From Gordonia westfalica (GTDB lineage Bacteria > Actinomycetota > Actinomycetes > Mycobacteriales > Mycobacteriaceae): 64,000 nucleotides of DNA. Position 1 is the first letter of the stretch, and each line of letters starts with the position of its first letter. Location: assembly GCF_900105725.1 (NCBI RefSeq), contig NZ_FNLM01000034.1, forward strand, positions 558,001 through 622,000, read 5' to 3'. The position numbers were made by a program, and so were the translations under genes. Shown piece after piece: positions 24,471 through 35,476 of the stretch. The notes under the pieces were generated by a model. It was not told the DNA's origin. It made no database searches and was given only the letters and a program-made list of their open reading frames with translations.

Positions 24471-25883
24471 CTAGTCCCTCGTGAGCGCCGCCAGGAACAT
24501 CGCATCCGTCCCGTGGATGTGCGGCCACAACTGCACGTGCGGTCCGTCACCGAGCAGTTCCGGACCGAGCTTGCCGACGGTCACCAGCGGCCGCGCATCG
24601 AGCTGACGAGCGCCGTCCACCGATGCGAGCACGTCGGCGACGACCGCGGTGGTCTCGGCCGGATGCGGCGAACACGTCGAATAGACCACGACGCCACCTG
24701 GCTTGACGAGGCGCAACGCCTCCGTCAGCAGCTCCTTCTGCAGCACGACGAGTTCGTCGACGTCGGCGGGGGTTCGGCGCCAACGGGATTCGGGGCGTCG
24801 ACGCAGCGAGCCGAGACCGGAGCAGGGCGCGTCGAGCAGGACTCGGTCGTATCCGGGTTCGAGACCGCTCGACCGGGCATCGGCGACGTGGATCGTCACC
24901 GGCAGGTCGCTGACCACCTTGCGGATCAACTCGGCGCGATGCTTCGACACCTCGATCGCGTCCAGGCGCGCGGCGTCGATCTCGGCGAGCGCACCGATCA
25001 GCGCGGCCTTCCCGCCCGGACCCGCACACATGTCGAGCCAGCGGCCGGAGTCGTCGGCGACCTCGGCGACCGTGACCGCACGCGCGATCAGCTGGCTGCC
25101 CTCGTCCTGAACACCCGCATAGCCCTCGCGGATCGCTTCCACATCACCGGGATCGCCGCCGGGCAGATACACACAGTAGGGCGAGTAATCGCCTTCCTCT
25201 CCCCCGCTGGTGAGCGCCAGTTCCTCGGCAGTGATGTAGCCGGGTCGGGCGACCAGATGCACCGGGGGCCGTTCGTCGTCGGCGGCGAGCGCCGCCTGCA
25301 ACTGGCCGGCCGACCCACCCAGCGCGTCGCGGAACACCTCGGCGATCCAGCGAGGGTGCGCGTACTGGAAGGCCAGGTAGCCGACGAGATCCTCGGCGGG
25401 CGACGGCGCGAGCTCGTCGACCCACATCTCCTCGTCCTTCTGCGACACCCTGCGCAGCACGGCATTCGCGAAACCCGAAGGGCCCATCCCGTTCTCGGAA
25501 CGAACGAGATCCACCGACGTCGACACCGCAGCGTGGGAACCCACACGCGTGCGCAGCAATTGGTAGGCCCCCAGCCGCAACACATCGAGGACCGGGCCGT
25601 CGATCTCGTCGACGGGCCGCTTGGCCGCCGCGGCGATCACGGCATCGAGAAGGCCCTGGGCACGGGCGGTGCCGTAGGCGAGCTCGGTGGCGAAAGCCGC
25701 ATCGCGACCCTCGATCTTGCGGTCCCGCAGCATCTTCGGGAGAACCAGGTTCGCGTAGGCGTCGCGCTCCCGGACCGCACGCAGGGTGTCCCGGGCCGCG
25801 ACGCGCGCCGGGTCCAGATCCTTCTGCCGGAACTTCGCGGAGTTGTCGCGCTTGCCCTGATCCGGTCGTCGGTTCGCACTCAT
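24471..25883 (-). CDS. rsmB: 16S rRNA (cytosine(967)-C(5))-methyltransferase
   Basis: 470 residues. N-terminal NusB-like helical RNA-binding domain (about 25-165), then a Rossmann methyltransferase with SAM motif [15 protein letters not shown], motif [14 protein letters not shown] and motif [12 protein letters not shown], whose two cysteines are the catalytic pair of m5C RNA methyltransferases. Called fmu/sun in older annotation. Start overlaps the fmt stop by four bases. Confidence 0.96.
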   Translation of the reverse strand: MSANRRPDQGKRDNSAKFRQKDLDPARVAARDTLRAVRERDAYANLVLPKMLRDRKIEGRDAAFATELAYGTARAQGLLDAVIAAAAKRPVDEIDGPVLDVLRLGAYQLLRTRVGSHAAVSTSVDLVRSENGMGPSGFANAVLRRVSQKDEEMWVDELAPSPAEDLVGYLAFQYAHPRWIAEVFRDALGGSAGQLQAALAADDERPPVHLVARPGYITAEELALTSGGEEGDYSPYCVYLPGGDPGDVEAIREGYAGVQDEGSQLIARAVTVAEVADDSGRWLDMCAGPGGKAALIGALAEIDAARLDAIEVSKHRAELIRKVVSDLPVTIHVADARSSGLEPGYDRVLLDAPCSGLGSLRRRPESRWRRTPADVDELVVLQKELLTEALRLVKPGGVVVYSTCSPHPAETTAVVADVLASVDGARQLDARPLVTVGKLGPELLGDGPHVQLWPHIHGTDAMFLAALTRD

Positions 25884-26839
25884 CCCAGCACCGTCCCATC
25901 GGTGAGTCGGGCGCCACGGGCCCAGTCGGCGGCCGGCATCGGCTTCTTCCCCGGCGGCTGCACGGTGCCGAGTTTCACCGGCGTCGAGCCGGTGCCGACG
26001 AACACCGCCTTCTTGGTCACCGCGATGGCACCGGCGGTCAGCGGCTCGGCGCGAACCGCCTCCGGAAGGGTCGCGTCATCGGAGTCGACGGGCCGCACCG
26101 GACCGACCTTGATCCGTGCGTCGTCGAGACTGGTCCACGGTCCCGGCGCCGGTGTGTAGGCGCGGATGAGGCGATCGATGATGTGCGCGGGCAGATCCCA
26201 GCGGATACGGGCATCCTCGACCTCGACCTTCGGTGCGTGGCTGACGCCGGCTGCAGGCTGCGGTTCGGGGATGAGTCCCCCGGCCTCGATGCCGTCGAGC
26301 GTGCTCACCAGGAGGCCCGATCCGGCGTCGGCCAGACGCGCGAGGAGATCACCGCTGGTGTCGGTGGGCCGGATGGTCTCGGTCAGGATGCCGTACACCG
26401 GCCCGGTGTCGAGGCCCTTCTCGAGGCGGAAGGTGCTCGCGCCGGTCACCTCGTCGCCCGCGGCGATCGCGGCCTGCACCGGCGCCGCGCCGCGCCACGC
26501 GGGCAGCACCGAGAAGTGCAGGTTGATCCACCCGTGGGTCGGGAGCGCCAGGAGGTCTTCGGGGACGAGGCCGCCATAGGCCACCACCGCCGCACAGTCC
26601 GGGGCCCAGCGACGCAGCGTCTCGGCGACGTCGGGTTCGGACATCCGCCGCGGGGTGATCACCTCGAGGCCGTGTTCGTCGGCGAGCACGCCGATGGGCG
26701 ATCGCACGACCTTGCGGCCGCGCCCCGACACCGCGTCGGGCCGGGTGATGACGCCGACGACCTCATGCGACGGCGAGTCGAGGAGGGCCTGCAACGACGG
26801 CACGGCCACCTCGGGGGTGCCGGCGAAAACGATGCGCAT
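25880..26839 (-). CDS. fmt: Methionyl-tRNA formyltransferase
   Basis: 319 residues. Formylates initiator Met-tRNA with 10-formyl-tetrahydrofolate. [20 protein letters not shown] at the start, the active-site [18 protein letters not shown] (Asn-His and the SLLP-type SVLP loop), a catalytic Asp in KGLDTGPVY, and a C-terminal OB-fold. The ATG follows the priA stop immediately (TGA then ATG), so it is coupled to priA. Confidence 0.97.
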   Translation of the reverse strand: MRIVFAGTPEVAVPSLQALLDSPSHEVVGVITRPDAVSGRGRKVVRSPIGVLADEHGLEVITPRRMSEPDVAETLRRWAPDCAAVVAYGGLVPEDLLALPTHGWINLHFSVLPAWRGAAPVQAAIAAGDEVTGASTFRLEKGLDTGPVYGILTETIRPTDTSGDLLARLADAGSGLLVSTLDGIEAGGLIPEPQPAAGVSHAPKVEVEDARIRWDLPAHIIDRLIRAYTPAPGPWTSLDDARIKVGPVRPVDSDDATLPEAVRAEPLTAGAIAVTKKAVFVGTGSTPVKLGTVQPPGKKPMPAADWARGARLTDGTVLG

Positions 26840-28816
26840 TCATCCGATCGTAGGCGGGTCCACCTGCACCCTGATCGGCCCGGTCTGCCGGTGCGTGTTG
26901 CGTCGCGCCTGCCCCGCCGCGAGAGCCTCCGCGAGGAGACGTCCGTGCTTGCGCGGCAACCGCACCAGAATGCGGTCCATCTCGTCGTCTGCGGCCGCCT
27001 CCCACTCGGCACTCCCGGCCGGCGGACGCACACCCGGCGGAAGCGGAACGGGTCCGAGAACATCCGATCCCTCGGGCAGTTCAAGGTGCTCGACGAAGTC
27101 GGTGATCACCTGCGTCGGTCCGTCCACCGAGGCCATCGTGACCGCGGGCGGGAACCCCAGTTCGACGCGCTGATTCAGCTGCAACGACGCGAAACCGACC
27201 GGGTCCCAACGGATCAGCGCCTGCACCGGCGCCAGCGTCGAATCCGCGACGATGACCACGCGACCACCCTCGCCGTGGGGCCGCACCATCCCGGCCAGCG
27301 CCATCCAGCGTCGGACCGCGTGTTCCTCCGCGCGCAGGTCGGCGCGGTCGAGTTGCGCCCAGGTGTCGACGACGACCGCGGCACCGTAGCCCTCGGGTGC
27401 GACCGGTTCGGCGCCCGGCGTCGCGACGACGAGCCGTGCGCCGGGCTCGATCTCGTCGATGATGGTGTCGCCGCCGCTGGTGAGGACCGGCACGCCGGAG
27501 AAGGCACGTCCGAGTTCCTCCGCGGTCCGCCGGGCACCGGTGACCGTCGCCCGCACCTTCGTGTTGCCGCATTCGGGACAGCGGAAGGACCGCTCCGGAC
27601 GGCCGCACCAGCGGCAACTCAGACGCTGATCGCCGCCCATCTGCAGAGGTCCGTTACAGGCGCGGCACCGGGCATGTTCCCGACACCGCGTACACGCCAG
27701 CGACGGCACATAACCGCGACGCGGGACACTGAACACCACGGGACGGTCGGCGGCGAACGCCGAGCGGGCCGCGTCGAACGCGACCTCGGGGATACGTGCC
27801 GACCGCGCCATCGGGTCCCGCGCGATCTGCCGGTCGTCGTCGGAGATCGCCTGCACCCGCGGACTGCGTTGGCGGACCAGCGGACGGTCGGCGACGAGGT
27901 CGTGCGCCCAGCCAGATGCGACGAGTGCCTGTGCCTCCGCGGTGCGGGCGAAGCCGCCGAGGATGAGTCCGCAACGCTCCTGATGGGACCGCAGCACCGC
28001 CACTTCCCGCGGGTGCGGATACGGCGCCCGCGGATCGGCCATGCTGTCGTCACCGTCATCCCAGACGACCACCAGACCGAGATCGGTGGCGGGCGCGAAG
28101 ACCGCACTGCGGGTGCCGATCACGAGTTTCGCCGCCCCTCGGCGCGCTGCGAGCCAGCGGCGGTACCGCGCGGTGGGGCCCAGGCCGGCCGCCAGTGCGA
28201 CACCCTGATCACCGACGAGCGGTTCACATTCCGCCCACACGCGGTCGAGGTCCCGCTGGTCGGGCACGATGATGATGCATCCGCGGCCGGCCGCGAGAGT
28301 CGTCGCGGCGAGTTCGGCGAGCCGGCGCGGCCAGTTCTCCCCGGGCAGGGCCTGCCAGGCTGCTCGCGGACTGCCCTGCGTGTGATCACCGCCGAGCGCC
28401 TCGAGGAACGACTCGGCCAGCGGATAGCGTCGCCACGCCTCGAGGTCGGGTGCTTCGACGACGGTCGACGGCTCCGGTGTCGTCTCCTTCTCTGTCCGCG
28501 CGTGCCGCGGCGGAATGGCCAGGCGGACAACGTCTCCCATGGTCCCGGCGTACCGGTCGGCGACCGCCCGGCACAGCGACGCGAGCTCGGGAGACAGGAC
28601 CGGCTCGGCGGAGACGACGCGATCGAGCCACCCCAGCTTGCCGGGGTGATCGCTCTTCTCGATGCGGTCGAGGAGGAATCCGTCGACGAGACGACCGGAG
28701 AACCGAACGCGGACCCGCACCCCCGGGAGCGCCGTCGCATCCTGGTCGGTGTCGATCAGGTAGTCGAACGGTCGGTCGAGGTGTGCGAGTCCGAGAATGG
28801 GCAGCACACGGGCCAC
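26840..28816 (-). CDS. priA: PriA-like replication restart protein, helicase motifs degenerate
   Basis: 658 residues. N-terminal 3' DNA-binding domain (HLDRPFDYLI, GVRVRVRFSGRLVDGFLL), a helicase-like core and the PriA zinc-binding insertion (CTRCREHARCRACN, CRWCG, CPECG). The Walker A motif GxTGSGKT expected after about residue 150 is absent (LPGENWPRRLAELAA there) and the DEEH box reads WDDGDD, so ATPase/helicase activity is unlikely, as described for actinobacterial PriA. The GTG at 28816 is the only usable start; the family's LPVARV motif begins two residues before it, so initiation may be upstream at a non-standard codon. Confidence 0.9.
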   Translation of the reverse strand: MARVLPILGLAHLDRPFDYLIDTDQDATALPGVRVRVRFSGRLVDGFLLDRIEKSDHPGKLGWLDRVVSAEPVLSPELASLCRAVADRYAGTMGDVVRLAIPPRHARTEKETTPEPSTVVEAPDLEAWRRYPLAESFLEALGGDHTQGSPRAAWQALPGENWPRRLAELAATTLAAGRGCIIIVPDQRDLDRVWAECEPLVGDQGVALAAGLGPTARYRRWLAARRGAAKLVIGTRSAVFAPATDLGLVVVWDDGDDSMADPRAPYPHPREVAVLRSHQERCGLILGGFARTAEAQALVASGWAHDLVADRPLVRQRSPRVQAISDDDRQIARDPMARSARIPEVAFDAARSAFAADRPVVFSVPRRGYVPSLACTRCREHARCRACNGPLQMGGDQRLSCRWCGRPERSFRCPECGNTKVRATVTGARRTAEELGRAFSGVPVLTSGGDTIIDEIEPGARLVVATPGAEPVAPEGYGAAVVVDTWAQLDRADLRAEEHAVRRWMALAGMVRPHGEGGRVVIVADSTLAPVQALIRWDPVGFASLQLNQRVELGFPPAVTMASVDGPTQVITDFVEHLELPEGSDVLGPVPLPPGVRPPAGSAEWEAAADDEMDRILVRLPRKHGRLLAEALAAGQARRNTHRQTGPIRVQVDPPTIG

Positions 28817-28840
28817 CGGCAGCGAATCAGCCGGGACCCG

Positions 28841-28884
28841 TGCGCCTTTCGGGGGCAGGGACTGCGCCCTTCGGGGTCAGAGAC
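28841..28884. repeat. 22-base tandem repeat at the metK-priA junction
   Basis: Two adjacent 22-base units (28841-28862 and 28863-28884) match at 19 of 22 positions. The second unit covers the metK stop codon and last codons, so the repeat probably arose by local duplication of the end of metK. Confidence 0.75.
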
Positions 28885-30085
28885 CGGCGGCCGCGCGCAG
28901 CTTGTCCGCGCGGTCGGTCCGCTCCCACGGGAGGTCGACGTCGGTACGGCCGAAGTGGCCGTACGCGGCGGTCGGTCCGTAGATCGGACGCAGCAGGTCC
29001 AGGTCGCGGATGATCGCGAGCGGGCGCAGGTCGAAGTTCTCCTTGATCACGCGCTCGATCACCGCCGGGTCGACGTGCTCGGTGCCGAAGGTCTCGACGA
29101 ACAGGCCGACCGGGGCGGCCTTGCCGATCGCGTAGGCCACCTGGACCTCGATGCGGTTGGCCAGGCCCGCGGCGACCGCGTTCTTGGCGACCCACCGCAT
29201 CGCGTACGCGGCGCTGCGGTCGACCTTCGACGGGTCCTTGCCGGAGAAGGCGCCGCCGCCGTGGCGGGCCATGCCGCCGTAGGTGTCGACGATGATCTTG
29301 CGGCCGGTCAGCCCGGCGTCGCCCATCGGGCCGCCGAGGACGAACTTGCCGGTCGGGTTGACCAGCAGTCGGTAGTCGGAGGTGTCGAGGGTCGGCAGGT
29401 CGATGTCGGCGAGCACCGCGTCGACGACCTGCTTCTTGATGTCGGGTGCGAGCAGGTTGTCGAGGTCGATGTCGGCAGCGTGCTGGGTCGACAGGACGAC
29501 GGTGTCGAGACGAACCGGGATGTCACCGTCGTATTCGATGGTGACCTGGGTCTTGCCGTCGGGGCGCAGGTACGGCAGCGTGCCGTCCTTGCGGACCTCC
29601 GTGAGACGACGCGAGAGGCGGTGCGCGAGGGCGATCGGCACCGGCATCAGCTCGGGGGTCTCGTTGGTGGCGTAACCGAACATCAGGCCCTGGTCACCGG
29701 CGCCCTGGCTGTCGATCTCGTCCTCGGAGATGCCGCTGCGGCTCTCGTGGGAGTTGAAGACGCCGCCCGCGATGTCCGGGGACTGCGCGCCGATCGCGAC
29801 GTTGACGCCGCACGACGCACCGTCGAAGCCCTTGGTCGACGAGTCGTAGCCGATCTCGAGGATCTTGGCGCGGACGATGCCGGGGATGTCGGCGTAGGCC
29901 GTCGTTGTGACCTCACCGGCGACATGAACCTGACCGGTCGTCACCAGCGTCTCCACCGCCACCCGCGCCTTCGGGTCGTCGGTGAGGATGGCGTCGAGGA
30001 TCGAGTCGCTGATCGCGTCACAGATCTTGTCGGGATGTCCCTCGGTGACGGATTCGCTCGTGAACAGGCGTGACGACGTGGTCAT
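28877..30085 (-). CDS. metK: S-adenosylmethionine synthase
   Basis: 402 residues. Makes SAM from methionine and ATP. Motifs: [20 protein letters not shown] at the N-terminus, [12 protein letters not shown], and the phosphate-binding [19 protein letters not shown] at 30085 with GAGAGGA upstream; longer readings begin in the coaBC-metK spacer. Between coaBC and priA as in mycobacteria. Confidence 0.98.
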   Translation of the reverse strand: MTTSSRLFTSESVTEGHPDKICDAISDSILDAILTDDPKARVAVETLVTTGQVHVAGEVTTTAYADIPGIVRAKILEIGYDSSTKGFDGASCGVNVAIGAQSPDIAGGVFNSHESRSGISEDEIDSQGAGDQGLMFGYATNETPELMPVPIALAHRLSRRLTEVRKDGTLPYLRPDGKTQVTIEYDGDIPVRLDTVVLSTQHAADIDLDNLLAPDIKKQVVDAVLADIDLPTLDTSDYRLLVNPTGKFVLGGPMGDAGLTGRKIIVDTYGGMARHGGGAFSGKDPSKVDRSAAYAMRWVAKNAVAAGLANRIEVQVAYAIGKAAPVGLFVETFGTEHVDPAVIERVIKENFDLRPLAIIRDLDLLRPIYGPTAAYGHFGRTDVDLPWERTDRADKLRAAAGL

Positions 30086-30188
30086 CAGATCCTCTCGAGA
30101 TCTCGCGCGCGGATGGCTCCGGCGCCGTTTGGCAGGTATACGGCCGGTCGTGGTGGCCGGTGGAGTCGATTCAAAACTACGGTGCCGC

Positions 30189-31448
30189 TCAGGCCCCCCG
30201 ACCATCAGGCACCAGTTGTCGCACTTCGTCAAGTATCCGACTCGACATGAGTGTTTTCGACCCGAAGGGCAACGCGGTCTCGTCGCCCTGGGCCGACAGC
30301 AACCAACCGGTGTTGTCCTCGGTGCCGAACGCCTTGCCGTCGCCGACCGCGTTCACGACCAGCAGATCGCAACCCTTGCGTGCGAGCTTGGCGCGACCGT
30401 GATCGAGCACGCCGCCGGTCTCGTCGCCGGTCTCGGCCGCGAATCCGACGATGACGGTGCCGGCGGGGATCCGGCCGTCCTCGCGCGCCTCGACCAGGCC
30501 GCGGAGGATGTCGGGGTTGGTGGTCAGTTCGATCGGGGCCGGACCCTGATCGCCCTTCTTGATCTTGGCGTCGGCCACCGCGACGGGCCGGAAGTCGGCG
30601 ACGGCCGCGGCCATGATGACGACGTCGGCGTCGGCCGCGCGTTTGGTCATCTCCTCGGAGAGTTCCTGCGCGGTGGAGATCCGCACGATGTCCACTCCGG
30701 CGGGATCGCCCGGATCGGCGGTCGAACCGGCGACGACGGTGACGCTCGCTCCACGGTGCGCGGCCGCTCGGGCCAGCGCGAACCCCTGCTTGCCGGAGCT
30801 GTGATTGCCCAGGTAACGCACGGGATCGAGCGGCTCGCGGGTGCCTCCGGCGCTGATCAGCACGCGGACACCGGCGAGGTCGTGGGGCAGCGCGTCGGCG
30901 CGGTCGAGCAGCAGCTCACCGATGAGGGCGATCTCCTGCGGGTCCGGGAGACGGCCGCGACCCGAGTCGGTGCCGGTGAGCCGGCCGGACGCCGGGGTCA
31001 TCACGGTCGAACCCTGTTCGCGCAGGGTCGCTATGTTCGCCTGCGTGGCGGGATGCTCCCACATCTCGGTGTGCATGGCCGGCACGAACAGCACCGGGCA
31101 ACGCACGGTGAGCAGCGACGCGGTGAGCAGATCGTCGGCGCGTCCCTGTGCGGCGCGGGCCATGAGGTCCGCGGTCGCCGGCGCGATGATGACGAGGTCG
31201 GCGCCCTGGCCCAGACGCACATGCGCGACCTCGTCGACGTCGTCGAAGACGGTGGTGCTGACCGGATTACCGCTGAGCGCCTCGAAGGTCGCCTTGCCGA
31301 CGAACTTCAGCGCCGCCGGGGTCGGGACCACACGAACCTCGTGGCCGGCCTCGGTGAAGTGGCGGATCACCGAACACACCTTGTATGCGGCGATGCCGCC
31401 ACCCACGCCGATGAGGATGCGGCGTCGTGTCTTGGTCGGTTTGGTCAT
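30189..31448 (-). CDS. coaBC: Bifunctional phosphopantothenoylcysteine decarboxylase / phosphopantothenate-cysteine ligase
   Basis: 419 residues. CoaC flavoprotein half (1-185) with [13 protein letters not shown], the FMN-site His in [13 protein letters not shown] and the PAMHTEMW motif; CoaB half (about 190-415) with [20 protein letters not shown] and AAVADFRP. Two consecutive CoA synthesis steps. In the CoaC flap, [17 protein letters not shown] aligns with E. coli SGSQACGDIGPGRMLDP and has Gly in place of the reactive Cys, which I recall as a shared trait of mycobacterial enzymes. ATG at 31448 follows a GTG at 31451; either could initiate. Confidence 0.96.
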   Translation of the reverse strand: MTKPTKTRRRILIGVGGGIAAYKVCSVIRHFTEAGHEVRVVPTPAALKFVGKATFEALSGNPVSTTVFDDVDEVAHVRLGQGADLVIIAPATADLMARAAQGRADDLLTASLLTVRCPVLFVPAMHTEMWEHPATQANIATLREQGSTVMTPASGRLTGTDSGRGRLPDPQEIALIGELLLDRADALPHDLAGVRVLISAGGTREPLDPVRYLGNHSSGKQGFALARAAAHRGASVTVVAGSTADPGDPAGVDIVRISTAQELSEEMTKRAADADVVIMAAAVADFRPVAVADAKIKKGDQGPAPIELTTNPDILRGLVEAREDGRIPAGTVIVGFAAETGDETGGVLDHGRAKLARKGCDLLVVNAVGDGKAFGTEDNTGWLLSAQGDETALPFGSKTLMSSRILDEVRQLVPDGRGA

Positions 31449-31463
31449 CACCGACGTCCGAGG

Positions 31464-32422
<959 letters not shown>

Positions 32423-32474
32423 CGCCGGTCCCACGAGGTCGTCACGCTGCCGTGTTCGATAGCGATGCTCACGC

Positions 32475-32789
32475 TCAGGAGCTGAACTTCTCGAGCAGAG
32501 CCTTGCGCTGACGGTCGCCGAGACCACGCAGGCGGCGGGTCGGAGCGATCTCCAGCTCGGTCATGATCTCCTGAGCCTTGACCTTGCCGACCTTGGGAAG
32601 GGCCTCGAGCAGTGCCGAGACCTTCATCTTGCCCAGGATCTCGTCGTTCTCGGCGTCCTTGAGCACCTGCTGGAGATCGGTGCCACCGCGCTTCAGGCGC
32701 TCCTTGAGCTCCGCGCGGACGCGACGAGCGGCAGCTGCCTTCTCCAACGCAGCGGCGCGCTGCTCGTCAGTCAACTGGGGAAGGGCCAC
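32475..32789 (-). CDS. mihF: Integration host factor, actinobacterial type (mIHF)
   Basis: 104 residues. The actinobacterial nucleoid protein mIHF bends and binds DNA; essential in mycobacteria. The C-terminal half, [20 protein letters not shown] and [19 protein letters not shown], with its helix-two turns-helix is nearly invariant. GTG at 32789 preceded by GGAGG; the start further upstream at 32888 is a TTG giving a non-conserved tail. In mycobacteria the gene next to it is pyrF or, in M. tuberculosis, PE15/PPE20; here cassette B is divergent from it. Confidence 0.96.
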   Translation of the reverse strand: MALPQLTDEQRAAALEKAAAARRVRAELKERLKRGGTDLQQVLKDAENDEILGKMKVSALLEALPKVGKVKAQEIMTELEIAPTRRLRGLGDRQRKALLEKFSS

Positions 32790-33337
32790 GGGTTCCTCCG
32801 TCTTTCGTTCTTGGTTGGGACTGTCATCGTCCGCCGTGAGGCGTCCGACGGCTGTTGCCACTCTGGCGATGCTGCGTCGTCTTCGCAACGATGCGGTCGG
32901 GCTGGGGACCCGTCCGGCACCACCGATTGTTGGCGGCGAATGCGACCGTACCCACGTGATCAGGCATTTGCGAGCGCGACCCCCCGTTTTCGCGGTGTTT
33001 TCTCATGTTGTAGGGCACCACCACAGTTCGCTGCGGCACATCAACGCTTCACTCAGTGTTGCAACGCTCTGACTACGGCTTTTATCCCAAACCCGCAGGT
33101 CAACGCAGTGACACCGGCCGGCAAGGTCGATAGCAATGCGAAACACAACCGATCGCGTGATTCACATGCTGAGACAGGTGTGACGGAAGTGGTGTGACCA
33201 GATTCGTCCGGAATTCGAGTGCACCTTCAGCGTGTCGCGGGCCCCTTCAGCCCTCCTGGGGACGGTTACCGGAAGTCGTCGCAGCTTGCCGCTACGCTGA
33301 TCTGACTTTTGGGGAAGTAGCTGATCGGGGGCGGTTG
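32790..33337. other. 548-base intergenic region between divergent mihF and cassette B
   Basis: No coding region is supported; the open frames here are short and lack any recognisable product. The mihF ribosome binding site (GGAGG) is at its left edge and a GGGGGCGG stretch precedes the 33338 start at its right edge. It must contain promoters for both directions. A TACGCT at 33293-33298 is a possible -10 for cassette B but has no well-placed -35. No hairpin or repeat of note was seen. Confidence 0.6.
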
Positions 33338-33670
33338 ATGGAGGTCGATCCAGCGCGTGTACGCGAACTGGGCGGGAAGATGCGGGCGACGGCAGGCACG
33401 GTGAGGCAACTCGCGCCGCTGAGCAACGGCGTGGATTCGATCGCCGGAGCGGTAGGGGGCGAACTCGTCGTGAGTCTCCGCGACGCCGCGCGCGCACTGA
33501 ACGAGGTCGTCGAATACCACGCCGAGACCTTCGACACGTACGCCAGGTTGTGCGTGACGGCCGCTGACACCTACGAGGCCGCCGACAGGGCGGGCGCCGG
33601 TGAAATCGAGGGCGGTTCCCGCGCCGGTTCCGGCAGCCCGGCGGGCGTTCCGGCGACCCCGGGAGGCTGA
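33338..33670 (+). CDS. Small EspC/WXG100-like protein of cassette B
   Basis: 110 residues. Begins MEVDPARVRELGGKMRATAG, which fits the EspC-type (T7SS_ESX_EspC, formerly DUF2580) family of type VII secretion proteins, and ends in a low-complexity Gly/Ser/Pro tail. TYEAAD contains Y-E-A-A-D, a match to the general type VII export motif YxxxD/E, placed as usual after the second helix. ATG at 33338 has GGGGGCGG upstream; a TTG one codon earlier is possible. Four bases separate it from the next gene. Assignment is by motif and size. Confidence 0.7.
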   Translation: MEVDPARVRELGGKMRATAGTVRQLAPLSNGVDSIAGAVGGELVVSLRDAARALNEVVEYHAETFDTYARLCVTAADTYEAADRAGAGEIEGGSRAGSGSPAGVPATPGG

Positions 33671-33674
33671 CGCG

Positions 33675-34886
33675 GTGTCGGACTACACAGTCAAGACCGT
33701 ATTGGGCTGGAACTTCGCGAATGCGAAAACCGTCAGTGCCTCGTTGACGTCGAGATCGACCGAGTTCGCGAACGAGGTCACGAGAGCGGCCGGCGCGTTC
33801 GACTCCTCGTGGGAGTACTGGAAGGGGTATGGCGGCGAGGAGGCCAGACAGGCCTCCCAGTCCGACGCCGAGATCACCAACAAGAGCGCCACGGTCATCG
33901 GTGACGTGGCGGAGAAATTCAACTCGCGGGTGTCAGAACTCGAAGGAGAAATCGAGCACCTCCGTGCGAAGGTCCAGGAAGCCGAGGATTCGGAGTACTC
34001 CCTCAGGGTGAAGGACGACGGGAGCGTGTACTCGACCAAATCCAACTTCGAGTGGCTCCGGATCTGGAAGGCAGCCTTTCCGGTGAAAATCGCCGACAAA
34101 GAGGCGGCCGAGGGCTTCTTCACCGCAGCGATCCGGGGGTCGCTCGCTCGTGTCGAGGACATCGACCGCCGGGGTTCGGAGGAGCTGCGTTCCGTACTCG
34201 AGCGGCTTCCCGACTCGGTGAAGCTGGGTGCGACGGGCGTTCCGTCCGACCCCAGGCTCGCCGAGATCCTCCTCAAGTACCAGACCGACGCGTCCAGAGG
34301 TGGCGCCCGATTGTGGCCGAGTGGTGCGCTCCTCGAGACGATCCGCGCCGTGGTCCCCGGCTTCGAGCCCCAGTTCTTGACACCGGAGGAGGTCGCGATG
34401 CTGACGTTGATGGCCGCCTCCGGCCCGGCCGGCCCGGCCAAGGTCGCCAAGGTCTTCGAGATCCGCTCGATAGCCGACGATGTCGCCGACAGCAGGCACG
34501 TCGACCGAAAAGGCAACGGCCCGAAGACGAGTTCAGACGGCCACGGGGATGCGTTCCGCCACACATTCTGGAATGCGCTGATGACCAAAGAGTTCGGGGC
34601 GGAATGGACCGAGCGGTTCGCGACCGCACACGAGGGCCTCGGAGGCAACCTTCCCAGCCGGGAGGCGATGGACCTCTACAACAACGAAGTCGGTCGCCGC
34701 ATCGCGACAGCGCACCCGGACGCGAGCCCCAGGGAACTCGCCGACCTCGTGGACAAGGCCGTCCGTGACGGAGAAACCCTTGTGATCAATTCCGACAATC
34801 AGATCGCTTGGAGCGACCAGGTCAGGGAGCACCACACCGGCAAGCCGCCGCTCACCGACATCCCACTCCCGGCAGGTGGAAACTGA
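33675..34886 (+). CDS. WXG-type N-terminal protein with C-terminal His/Asn-rich domain, cassette B
   Basis: 403 residues. The N-terminal helical part has W-K-G at 49-51 (EYWKGYGGEE), the same position as in the large protein of cassette A, then a coiled-coil-like stretch to about 105. The C-terminal domain has DAFRHTFWNALM (292-303), TAHEG (317-321) and MDLYNNEVG (332-340), spaced conserved polar residues that suggest a metal- or substrate-binding site; I believe this is the domain called DUF6973 in Pfam, from memory. No membrane segment or signal peptide. GTG at 33675. Role unknown; a secreted effector-like protein is my inference. Confidence 0.75.
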   Translation: MSDYTVKTVLGWNFANAKTVSASLTSRSTEFANEVTRAAGAFDSSWEYWKGYGGEEARQASQSDAEITNKSATVIGDVAEKFNSRVSELEGEIEHLRAKVQEAEDSEYSLRVKDDGSVYSTKSNFEWLRIWKAAFPVKIADKEAAEGFFTAAIRGSLARVEDIDRRGSEELRSVLERLPDSVKLGATGVPSDPRLAEILLKYQTDASRGGARLWPSGALLETIRAVVPGFEPQFLTPEEVAMLTLMAASGPAGPAKVAKVFEIRSIADDVADSRHVDRKGNGPKTSSDGHGDAFRHTFWNALMTKEFGAEWTERFATAHEGLGGNLPSREAMDLYNNEVGRRIATAHPDASPRELADLVDKAVRDGETLVINSDNQIAWSDQVREHHTGKPPLTDIPLPAGGN

Positions 34887-34888
34887 TC

Positions 34889-35455
34889 ATGCGCGAGATC
34901 GACAAGATGCTGCACCGCGTGGCAGCAGTGGCCACCGCAGTCCTGGCCATCGCCACGGTCAGCGGTTGTGCCGGAATATCGCCGATCGGTCGGACCACCA
35001 CCGAAGAGAACTGCGACACCCGATTCGAGGTCCATGAGAACCCCCAGCCGCTGGGGTCATCCGAGAAATTCCGCCAAGCGGCCACCGAACTGGCCGAGGC
35101 AGGCACGGCATCCACGACCCTCGGCGAGGTCGCGCAAAGGGCCGGGTGGCGCGGTACCTGGGATCGCATGCTCCCGATCGACGACAGCGCCACGTCGAGC
35201 GACATCAACGCGATGGCCGGCACGAGCGGGATCTGCTTTCTCGGTATCCACGAGAGTGACCCCGACTCCGGCACGCGAGGCTGGTACATCTTCTTCCACG
35301 GTCAACAGCCGGTGCAGTCCATGTACTGGGACTGGTACTCCGGCTTCGTCCGACTGGACCGGGACGCACCGAGCACCGTCCAGCGCGACGAACCGCTCAC
35401 CGCATCGACGGAATTCGACCCCCCGGAACTCGTGACCACGACCGGAGGCGGCTGA
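34889..35455 (+). CDS. Putative lipoprotein of cassette B
   Basis: 188 residues. N-terminal basic stretch and hydrophobic core end in lipobox TVSGC with Cys27. The mature part is unrecognised; it has several Trp and Tyr residues (RGWYIFFHG, MYWDWYSGFVRL) and two further Cys. The ATG at 34889 lies two bases after the stop of the WXG-type gene, with AGGTGGA upstream. In position and in Cys27 it mirrors the lipoprotein of cassette A, although I see no clear sequence similarity. A periplasmic partner or protector of the upstream protein is one possibility. Confidence 0.75.
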   Translation: MREIDKMLHRVAAVATAVLAIATVSGCAGISPIGRTTTEENCDTRFEVHENPQPLGSSEKFRQAATELAEAGTASTTLGEVAQRAGWRGTWDRMLPIDDSATSSDINAMAGTSGICFLGIHESDPDSGTRGWYIFFHGQQPVQSMYWDWYSGFVRLDRDAPSTVQRDEPLTASTEFDPPELVTTTGGG

Positions 35456-35476
35456 CACCGGGCCGAACTTCCCGAC

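Noticed and set aside
26183..30073. 1296-residue open frame on the + strand
   Set aside because: It runs antisense through fmt, priA and metK, which have clear family motifs. High-G+C third-position bias produces such shadows.
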